NCBI GenBank assembly: GCA_947442255.1
Contig: CANEVO010000009.1
Span: forward strand, 1-60,986
Length of the DNA stretch: 60,986 nt
Direction of reading: 5' to 3'
From: Opitutia bacterium
Lineage (GTDB): Bacteria > Verrucomicrobiota > Verrucomicrobiae > Opitutales > Opitutaceae
Positions within the stretch are counted from its first letter, which is position 1, and each line of letters starts with the position of its first letter. Position numbers and translations under genes: made by a program. This document shows positions 43,541 through 50,299 of the stretch, in pieces. Below the pieces are notes generated by a model that had not been told where the DNA came from, did no database searches, and saw only the letters and a program-made list of their open reading frames with translations.

Positions 43541-44137
43541 ATGACGACATCCCGGTTGATCCGTCGGTCGCATCTGTATGTGGCGCTGTTCCTGTCGCCC
43601 TGGCTGCTGATGTACGCCGTGAGCACGCTGGCGATGAATCACCGGCAGTACTTTGTGGCGAAGTACGGTCCTGGTCCTGGAACCTACGAGCCCGAGCGGG
43701 AACTCGCTTACGCCGGGAGCTTCAGTCCGGACGCGACACCGCGTGACATCGCGCGCCAGATTCTCGAGACGCTCGATCTCGCCGGCGCGCACAGCGTGAA
43801 CCGCCGGCTGGATGGGACGATCGTGATCAACCGGAACGATCTCCTCGTGCCACGCCGGATCACCTACGTGCTGGCGGCCGGGACGCTGGCGATCGAGAAA
43901 CTGGCGCCGCGGACGAACACGGTGCTCGAGCGCTTTCACCGGCGGCGTGGCTACGAAACCGGCTATGCCCTCGACACCGCCTGGGCGGTGACGGTCGACC
44001 TGGTGATCGCCGCGATGGTGATCTGGGCGCTCTCGGGGCTCTGGATGTGGTGGGAGATGAAGGCGACGCGCATGGCGGGCGCGGTGGCGGCTCTCGGCGG
44101 CGTGGTGTTGTTTGCGTTCTACGTGTTCGCGATCTGA
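43541..44137 (+). CDS. PepSY-associated membrane protein, first of a tandem pair
   Basis: This is a 198-residue protein with an N-terminal helix (RSHLYVALFLSPWLLMYAVS), a periplasmic domain of about 100 residues, and two C-terminal helices around ALDTAWAVTVDLVIAAMVIWALSGLWMWW. This layout matches PepSY-associated TM proteins. The His in RRSHLY and the RFHRRRGY segment could bind heme or metal as in ferric-reductase-like relatives, but this is not certain. It starts 12 bases after the amidohydrolase and 4 bases before its paralogue. Confidence 0.75.
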   Translation: MTTSRLIRRSHLYVALFLSPWLLMYAVSTLAMNHRQYFVAKYGPGPGTYEPERELAYAGSFSPDATPRDIARQILETLDLAGAHSVNRRLDGTIVINRNDLLVPRRITYVLAAGTLAIEKLAPRTNTVLERFHRRRGYETGYALDTAWAVTVDLVIAAMVIWALSGLWMWWEMKATRMAGAVAALGGVVLFAFYVFAI

Positions 44138-44141
44138 GCCC

Positions 44142-44747
44142 ATGAACACCTCGCATCTTCTACGTCGCCTGCACCTCTACCTCGGGCTCGCGCTGCTGCC
44201 GTGGTTCCTGATCTACGGGATTTCGTCCCTGCCGTTTGCACACAACCGCTACTTCGAAAACCGCGATGCAGCCAAGGAGCTCCCGTTGTGGACGATGCGG
44301 CTGGAGCGGTCGTATGAGGCGCCGGTGCCCGCCGGGCAGGAGGAGTTGAGAGAATTTGGCCGCGGAATCCTCCGCGAGGTCGGCCTCAAGCCGGTGAACT
44401 TCGGAGTGTATCGGCAGAGCCCGACGCGGTTGATCGTGAACACCTATTCCTTCCTCGAATCCACCCGGGTGATTTATGCGAGCGATCGGAAGTGGCTCAC
44501 TGTCGAGGACCGGCGGTTTCGCTTCGATCAATTCCTGACCGGGATGCATGCCCGCGGCGGATTCGAACAGGACGGATTCCTGTCCGATTCGTGGGGCGTG
44601 ATGGTGGACATCGTCTGCCTGGCGATGATCGGCTGGATCCTGACTGGTTACTATATGTGGTGGGGCATCCCCGGTCACCGCCGCTGGGGCACGGTCGCCA
44701 TCATCGCCGGCGTGGGCGCGTTCGTGGTGTTTACGCTGCGATTGTGA
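44142..44747 (+). CDS. PepSY-associated membrane protein, second of a tandem pair
   Basis: This 201-residue paralogue of the preceding gene shares RRLHLYLGLALLPWFLIYGIS at the N-terminus, the GMHARGGF segment in place of RFHRRRGY, and the C-terminal SWGVMVDIVCLAMIGWILTGYYMWW. It lies four bases downstream, so the two arose by duplication and are probably co-expressed. The paralogues are moderately diverged. No start-site ambiguity; the ATG at 44142 matches that of the first copy. Confidence 0.75.
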   Translation: MNTSHLLRRLHLYLGLALLPWFLIYGISSLPFAHNRYFENRDAAKELPLWTMRLERSYEAPVPAGQEELREFGRGILREVGLKPVNFGVYRQSPTRLIVNTYSFLESTRVIYASDRKWLTVEDRRFRFDQFLTGMHARGGFEQDGFLSDSWGVMVDIVCLAMIGWILTGYYMWWGIPGHRRWGTVAIIAGVGAFVVFTLRL

Positions 44748-44762
44748 GGGGAGTTGGGGTGC

Positions 44763-45022
44763 GGCATGGGTCTCCAGACCCATGTCAGCGAGAGGTGATG
44801 CGGGAGGATTTTCACGGACCAGAGACCCGTGCCATCCGGCAGAAGCCCTAATCCGCTCTTCGGGTTCACCGTCGTCGCCGAGGTGACTTCGAGCAGTCGA
44901 CGACCTGCCGCGCTGGATCGGTCTAGATTAAACTGCGCCCCTACACCGGCTACCGCTCCAGCCAGACTAGAGGCTGTCCTGCACTTCCTGTCGGCTGGAG
45001 GGCCGAGCTCCGTCGAGGCCGG
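44763..45022. repeat. Family D pair and family C arm in a 364-base spacer
   Basis: A family D pair occupies 44763-44834 (CATGGGTC / GACCCATG on the left, inverted CACGG.. arm on the right). A single family C arm (GGAG + GGCCGAGCTCC...) lies at 44997-45022. No gene was recognised in 44748-45111. Confidence 0.8.
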
Positions 45023-45111
45023 TGGCATGGCGTCACGGATTCGGACGCGGGGGATCTCGTCCCTTCCATTGCCCGCATCGATTTCACATCCGAAGAGGTG
45101 CCCGACACGTT

Positions 45112-47850
45112 CTAAGCTGGCGGAGGTGCGCCCAGCCAGGCGGCAAGCGCGAGGTCGTCGGCCACCTGAACGCCGCCCCGATATTCGGGAGCGAGCAGTT
45201 CCGCGTAGCTCGGCTCGAGGAAGCGGCGGCAGTGCAGCAGCACGCGGGCGCGCTGGCCCGGTGCGCGCACGAGCCGGCCCAGCGCCTGGTTCACCTTTGT
45301 CATGCCCGGAACCTGATAAACGCGCCGGAACGCGGCTTCACGGCCCGCGCCGTGAAGCGAGACTTCCGCCAGCCGCGCGCGCTGTACCGCATTCACTTCG
45401 GGCAGAGCTGGACCAATCACCATGGCGTGCGACACGCGTCCGCCAAGCAGATCAATGCTCTCCGCAAAACTGGAACCCAGCACGAGAAAGAGCGCGCTGC
45501 CTTGCGCGAGCGACGACTCCACCCAGGCCGCCTGCGCCGCGAGTTCTCGCAACTTCGGCTGGAGTGCCACCCGCAGGCCCGGCGCGATCGCCTCCAGTTC
45601 CCGGGCAATCGCGTCGGCGTAAGCGTAACTCGGAAAGAAGACGGCGATGGAGACGGGGTTCGGAGTTGAGAGCTGAGAGTTGAGGGTTGAGAGATCAGGA
45701 GGGAAACCTGAGGTCGGGGTGCTGAGCGTTGGGTGTTGAGAGTTGAGCGTTGAAAGTTGCTCGAGATTGGAGCGCGAGCTGGCGGCGTGCAGGGCGGCGA
45801 TGGTGACCCCGGTGGTCGTGTAGTGGTGCGAGCGGTGCTGGAAGGTCGTGTCCACGCGGGTGTCGACGCCGATCGCATAGGCTCCCTCGCGCCAGGGAGT
45901 GTGAGCGCGGAGCACGGCGGGCTGCGCGGCCTCGCGCACTTCCTCGACGCGGAGCAATTCCGCGGCGCTGGTGAGCTGCCTGAGGAGCCTTTTCGTCTCG
46001 CGCTTGTTCAGCACGCCCAGCCGCGCGGTTTCGATTCCGGAGACCGGAGTCGGGAGGTTGCCCAGTGGGCGGGCTTCCTTTTCCCCATTCTCCGCGCGGC
46101 GATCTCCGAGGCCGCACGCGGCGGCAAATCCGTCCACCGGCGTCAGCGTGGCACTCGCCAGCACGACACCGCCGAAGTCGCGGAGCGCGGCGCCAATTGC
46201 GCTGGCCGCGTCGAGGCAGGTGAGCGCGAGCTCGCCATCGCGCGGACTCCACCAGAGCCGCGGCAGGGTGGTGCTTTCGAGTTCGTCGCAGAGCGACGGA
46301 ATCTGCCAGAGGTTGTCGGCGGCGCGCGGCCCCAGCTCCGCCAGGTTAAGGGACAGGCTCGGAATAATCTTGGCGAGGTTGGCGAGCAGGTGACGAAGGT
46401 CATCCTCCTCGGCGGCGCCGAGCGCGTCGCATTTGCGCAGGTGCTGCAGGCCATGGCACCAGTGGTCCCACGCGGTGGTGAGCTGCGACGGCAGACGCAC
46501 GCGGTGAAGCTCAGTGCGGGTGGCGAGCGCCTCGTCTGCCGTGAGCGAGTACGAATAGGCGTCGGCGACGCGGCCCGGCAGGTTGTGGGCCTCATCCACC
46601 AGCAGGAGCGTGCGCGCCGCGGCGAAGCCCGGCTGCTCGAAGAAGAGGCCGCGATTGCGCGGGGCAAAGACGTAGTTGTAGTCGCCGATCCAGACGTCGT
46701 TGAACGCGAGTGCAGTCCGCGTGATCTCGTACGGACAGATCTGCGCGTCGCGGCCGGCCTCGCGCAGCGTGGGAAGATCCCGGGCGTGCAGCTCGTCGAG
46801 ATAGAACCGGGCCAGGCCGCTGCGGGGCCAGCGCTCGGCCGCGCCGGCGAGATAGGAGCAGGTGTCCCGGACGCAATGAAAGGTGGTGTTGACGCAGTGC
46901 TCGGCCTTGGCCCGCACCTGCCAGACGGCGAGCGCCTGCGTCGGCGCAGCGCGCGCGGCGCCCGTCTCGGCGGGTTCGCTCGTCATCGTACCCAGCGTGC
47001 GCACGACCTGAAGCTGGCCGGTGGATTTGCTGGTCAGGTAGAGCGCGCGATCGAAGTGGCCGGACCGTAATTGTCCGAGGGCAAACTCGAGCAGCACGCC
47101 GGTCTTGCCGAAGCCGGTCGGGGCCTCGAAGAGGACCAGCGGATGCCGGGCGAAGAGCGCCGTGAGTTCCGCCTGCGTCGTCTCCTGTCCGGGCCGCGGC
47201 CGGTCGAACGCAGGGCGATACCGGAGATGCTGCAACCGCGCCCGCGCTCGCTGCCGCAAGTCGAGGAACTCGGTGACCCGTTCCAGTTGGCCGCGGAAAT
47301 AACTGTCGTCGGAGGCAGTGAGTGTGACCGTCTGCGCCAGCCCGGAATCCACCTCGACGAAAACGAGCTCCGCGAGCAGCGCGCCTTCGGGCTGGCTCGG
47401 GGAATCGGACTTGTCACGTATTACGTTACCAATCTCCGGGCGGAGTGTGAGGGCGCCGAGGCGGGCGAGTGCCAGGTAGGTGGCGAGCTGGATGAGATAT
47501 TCGGGATAGTCCTGCCGGAGCTCGGCCTCGTCGGCGGGCAGTTCCCGGGTGACTGTCTTGATCTCCCGCAGCGTCAGCCCGTCGGGGCGGCGGACAATTT
47601 GATCGATTCGGCCGGTGAGAGCGAGCGTCCAGCCGCGATGGGCGACCTGCCCGGCAATCGGGAGCTCGAAACTCGCGGCGGCGGCGTGCTCGGCCGTGGC
47701 CTGAGCCCGCAATTCACCATGCCAGTAGGTGCCGAGTTGCGCGCGCCACAAGCCCTGCGGCCCGCCGACGGAGTCGTGCGGGCCGAGCGAAAAATCGGCG
47801 AACTCGCCGACGCTCAACGCCGCGGTGCGGCGATCGAGATCGAACATCAT
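45112..47850 (-). CDS. Fe-S (DinG/XPD-type) DNA helicase fused to an N-terminal RecB-like nuclease domain
   Basis: This is a 912-residue superfamily 2 helicase. The N-terminal 200 residues have a PD-(D/E)XK signature: LTGRIDQIVRR (D83), REIKT (E96, K98) and QLATYLALA (Q121...Y125), as in RecB/Cas4-type nucleases. The helicase has Walker A FEAPTGFGKT (241-250), four Fe-S cysteines C319, C326, C331 and C372, and the DEAH box at 419-422. Two stretches look repeat-derived: about 693-729, rich in LSTLNSQ-like peptide, and NVIRDKSDS near 142-150. It is the last gene of a minus-strand run, 210 bases after the RecO-like gene. The role is probably DNA repair or recombination, which is inferred. Confidence 0.85.
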   Translation of the reverse strand: MMFDLDRRTAALSVGEFADFSLGPHDSVGGPQGLWRAQLGTYWHGELRAQATAEHAAAASFELPIAGQVAHRGWTLALTGRIDQIVRRPDGLTLREIKTVTRELPADEAELRQDYPEYLIQLATYLALARLGALTLRPEIGNVIRDKSDSPSQPEGALLAELVFVEVDSGLAQTVTLTASDDSYFRGQLERVTEFLDLRQRARARLQHLRYRPAFDRPRPGQETTQAELTALFARHPLVLFEAPTGFGKTGVLLEFALGQLRSGHFDRALYLTSKSTGQLQVVRTLGTMTSEPAETGAARAAPTQALAVWQVRAKAEHCVNTTFHCVRDTCSYLAGAAERWPRSGLARFYLDELHARDLPTLREAGRDAQICPYEITRTALAFNDVWIGDYNYVFAPRNRGLFFEQPGFAAARTLLLVDEAHNLPGRVADAYSYSLTADEALATRTELHRVRLPSQLTTAWDHWCHGLQHLRKCDALGAAEEDDLRHLLANLAKIIPSLSLNLAELGPRAADNLWQIPSLCDELESTTLPRLWWSPRDGELALTCLDAASAIGAALRDFGGVVLASATLTPVDGFAAACGLGDRRAENGEKEARPLGNLPTPVSGIETARLGVLNKRETKRLLRQLTSAAELLRVEEVREAAQPAVLRAHTPWREGAYAIGVDTRVDTTFQHRSHHYTTTGVTIAALHAASSRSNLEQLSTLNSQHPTLSTPTSGFPPDLSTLNSQLSTPNPVSIAVFFPSYAYADAIARELEAIAPGLRVALQPKLRELAAQAAWVESSLAQGSALFLVLGSSFAESIDLLGGRVSHAMVIGPALPEVNAVQRARLAEVSLHGAGREAAFRRVYQVPGMTKVNQALGRLVRAPGQRARVLLHCRRFLEPSYAELLAPEYRGGVQVADDLALAAWLGAPPPA
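45663..45772. repeat. Imperfect heptad tandem repeat inside the helicase gene
   Basis: Units of the form GTTGAGA (on the minus strand TCTCAAC) recur through this stretch with variation, interrupted by a 30-base unique part. Its length keeps the helicase frame open and encodes Ser/Thr/Leu/Asn/Gln-rich peptide (LSTLNSQ repeats) just before the AVFFPSYAYADAI segment. Confidence 0.85.
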
Positions 47851-47948
47851 GGCACGCCCAGTGACGTTCGCCCGGGACCGGGAAACAAGCGCCGTGTTGC
47901 GGGTCGCTACACTTTTTCACCCGCAGGGGTCGGCCTTAGGGGGTCGGG

Positions 47949-47981
47949 CTGTTACATGTTACAACGCGTAACACGTAACGG
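47949..47981. repeat. Degenerate GTTAC/GTAAC palindrome
   Basis: TGTTACATGTTACAACGCG followed by TAACACGTAACG resembles the ACGTGTAACG palindromes at 58078 and 58256. It lies in the 210-base spacer between the helicase and RecO-like genes. Confidence 0.5.
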
Positions 47982-48060
47982 CTCGACCCCTTGCCAGAGC
48001 ACAAACACTCCAAATGACCTCAAACGCGCTGGAATCGGACCAGCCCTTTCGCCCGCCGTC

Positions 48061-48690
48061 TCAATCCAGCAGGATTTCCGTGTGGCCGCGGAGGTACGCT
48101 TCCAGCCGGTGCTGCAGCCGGGCGACGTCCGGCTCGGGGGCGGTCTGCTCGGCCAGCGGGCGGTTCAACACCGTGGCGACCTCGGCGCGATCAGTGGCGG
48201 GGAGCGTGGGGAACCATTGTTCCTTCAAGGGATAGCCTTCGTACCGGGCGAATCGATACAAGGACTTCAGATACACGATATCCGGCCGGACCCCGGAACC
48301 GAACGCCGCGAACGCCTCGCGCAGCAGCTGGGCGACCGCCTCGCGGCTGTCCTCGTGGACCGGGTTGCGGCCGATCAGGGCCGCCAGGGCGGAGGCGAAC
48401 CGCAGCGCGTCATAGCTCCGGCCGATGTCCGTGGGCCGCGCGATCAGGCGCACTTCCCGCGTGAACCAGGTGCGGCCCTGGTTCGACGACTCCAACATCA
48501 GCCAGGCCTCGTCGAAAAGATCGAGGGCGACATGGGGTGTCGCGCCCGCCGGGCCGCGGGCCTTGGGCACCCGTTGCATCACCGGCAGGAGGCCGTGACT
48601 CGCCGAGAAGACGGTCAGCCCTTGAAACGCATCAGTGGGCAGCCGCTTCAGCAGGACGAAGGCGTCGGTCTCGAGGGATTGGGCGGGCAC
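48061..48690 (-). CDS. recO: RecO-like DNA repair protein
   Basis: This is a 209-residue protein resembling RecO, which loads RecA with RecR. It has an N-terminal OB-fold (TDAFVLLKRLPTDAFQGLTVFS, then HGLLPVMQRVPKAR) followed by the helical part (RSYDALRFASALAALIGRN...LYRFARYEGYPL). The C-terminal zinc-finger region of longer RecO proteins is reduced, with no CxxC. The start is uncertain. The frame stays open to 48756, but that part is a family E repeat; a GTG at 48690 (MPAQSLETDAF) fits the domain start. It lies in the run DUF502 - recO - helicase on the minus strand. Confidence 0.65.
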   Translation of the reverse strand: MPAQSLETDAFVLLKRLPTDAFQGLTVFSASHGLLPVMQRVPKARGPAGATPHVALDLFDEAWLMLESSNQGRTWFTREVRLIARPTDIGRSYDALRFASALAALIGRNPVHEDSREAVAQLLREAFAAFGSGVRPDIVYLKSLYRFARYEGYPLKEQWFPTLPATDRAEVATVLNRPLAEQTAPEPDVARLQHRLEAYLRGHTEILLD

Positions 48691-48727
48691 GGGAAGGGAA
48701 GCGGCGGACAGCGAAGCGAAACCAACC

Positions 48728-48749
48728 TTCCGCCTGAAGGCGGAACTAC
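48728..48749 (-). repeat. Family E REP, single arm
   Basis: On the minus strand GTAG + TTCCGCC / GGCGGAA. It overlaps the upstream open extension of the recO frame and is the reason for rejecting that start. Confidence 0.8.
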
Positions 48750-48797
48750 AAACCACCGGAGCGTCGGAAACTGTGGTGGCGAATCTTCACCGAGCGG

Positions 48798-49466
48798 CTA
48801 GGACGAAAGGGTCACGGGCCTGGCGCCGGTCCAGGGAGGGACGACCGCGCCACCCGAGACGATCATCTTCATGCCGTCGCCGACGCTCATGGTCAGCTCC
48901 ACGACTTCGTGGCGCGGCAGCATCACCATGAATCCACTCGTTGGATTCGGTGCCGTCGGCACGAAAATGGTCCACACCTCGCCGCCGGCGACGGACTGCG
49001 GCTCGCCTTGGACAGTGTTGGTGAGAAAGCCCATGCTCCAGGTGCCGCGACGGGGAAACTCCACCACGACCACCTTGGTGAACATGTTGCGATTGCCGGT
49101 GCCGAAGGTGGCGACGACCTGCTTGACGGAGCTGTAAACCGCACCGATGCCCGGAATGCGCAGGATGGCGCGCTCACCGATGCTGAGAAAATATTTCCCG
49201 AGGAAATAATTCGACAGGAGGCCGAGCCCCGTGACGAGCAGGATGACCACGCCGGTGGCAATGACGTCCCAGAAGAAGGGTAACTGCTGGAGAGATTCCG
49301 GCAGGTAGTGCTCGTAGAGCGGGCGGAAGCGGCCGCCGACGACGTCGATAAAGGCGCGAAACGCCCAGACCGTCACAATCAACGGCGCCAGCAGCAGCAC
49401 GCCCGAGAAGAAGGCGTTACGGAACGTGATCAGACGGGAACCGGGCAGTGGCGTGGTTTCGGGCAT
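48798..49466 (-). CDS. DUF502 membrane protein
   Basis: This is a 222-residue protein with two helices (FRNAFFSGVLLLAPLIVTVWAF; VIATGVVILLVTGLGLLSNYF) and a C-terminal soluble domain. ERAILRIPGIGAVYSSVKQVV, GFLTNT, FVPTAPNPTSGFMVMLPRHEVVELTMSVGDGMKMIVSGG are hallmark DUF502 segments (split here by short gaps). The function is unknown. It has the family's usual length. It lies between ybeY and the RecO-like gene on the same strand. Confidence 0.92.
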   Translation of the reverse strand: MPETTPLPGSRLITFRNAFFSGVLLLAPLIVTVWAFRAFIDVVGGRFRPLYEHYLPESLQQLPFFWDVIATGVVILLVTGLGLLSNYFLGKYFLSIGERAILRIPGIGAVYSSVKQVVATFGTGNRNMFTKVVVVEFPRRGTWSMGFLTNTVQGEPQSVAGGEVWTIFVPTAPNPTSGFMVMLPRHEVVELTMSVGDGMKMIVSGGAVVPPWTGARPVTLSS

Positions 49467-49615
49467 GAGTTGGCTTTGCCGGGCAAAACTGGTGTTAGAT
49501 TCGCCAGCGGGTGAATCTCCGCAATCGCTTTCCGGCCGCGTCGGAAAATCAGGAGACTTCGTAAAGTGGCGTAGTCTAGGAAGTGCAGTCGGGGCGGTTT
49601 CAAACGGCGAGCACG

Positions 49616-49706
49616 TCGAAACCGATTGGTGTCGGGCTGCCGCCCTTCGACTGGCTCAGGGCCTGGGATTCCCTCCGTTTGGTCGTGAACGTGCCGAACC
49701 GGCTCG
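49616..49706. repeat. 91-base direct repeat, copy 1
   Basis: It is nearly identical to 54506-54596 (offset 4890), including GGGCTGCCGCCCTTCGACTG and GGGCCTGGGATTCCCTCCG. Differences are a few single bases. It lies in the 292-base spacer between DUF502 and ybeY. It has no coding potential and no obvious transposase. Confidence 0.9.
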
Positions 49707-49758
49707 TCTGCAGGCCCCAGATTCACGAGCTAAAGCGGGCTCGTCGCAAGCGACGGCC

Positions 49759-50244
49759 CTACAGTCGAAACTGTGGCAGGGATCCGGCCTGCTGCAGCAG
49801 GCTCATGGCGCGCGCCTCGGCCCGCCGCATGGCCCGCTTCTTCGCCGGCACGAGGTCGTCGTAGCCGGCGAGGTGCAGCCAGCCGTGGACCAGATAGAGG
49901 GTGAGTTCTGCGCTGAAGGCGCGCGCCCGGCTGGCGCTGGCCGTGCCCGCCACCTGGCGGGCGGCCGCATCGGCGGAGACGCAGATTTCCCCGGCGGTGG
50001 CGAAGCTGGGATCGCCCTCGAAGGTGATGACGTCGGTGAGCGAGGGATCGGCGAGGAATTCACCATGCAGCCGGCCGAGCGCCGCATCGGTGAGGAAAAC
50101 CAGCGACAGTTCGCCGGCGAGAAACGCGGTCCGCGACACTCGAATCGCCGCGGCATTTTCGTCCAGCGTGCGCATCGCGGCTGCCACGGAGCGGCGGTCC
50201 AGCCGAAGCCGCGGATGGCGGTTGGCGATAACGATGGAGCGCAT
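49759..50244 (-). CDS. ybeY: Endoribonuclease YbeY-family protein
   Basis: YbeY is a metal-dependent RNase in 16S rRNA 3' maturation and ribosome quality control. The 161-residue protein has the family's SLTDVITFEGD core and the metal region HGWLHLAGYDD (120-130). The third canonical ligand His is Asp here (D130). The rest of the motif (MRRAEARAM) is normal. The ATG at 50244 fits family length; the frame continues to 50349 but overlaps the HD gene. It follows the 7TM-HD gene by 55 bases, in the conserved phoH - HD - ybeY order. Confidence 0.9.
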   Translation of the reverse strand: MRSIVIANRHPRLRLDRRSVAAAMRTLDENAAAIRVSRTAFLAGELSLVFLTDAALGRLHGEFLADPSLTDVITFEGDPSFATAGEICVSADAAARQVAGTASASRARAFSAELTLYLVHGWLHLAGYDDLVPAKKRAMRRAEARAMSLLQQAGSLPQFRL

Positions 50245-50299
50245 GACGAAAACAGGAATCGGCCGGGTTCGTCGTCGCTCGTGGCTACGCGGCTCCGCC

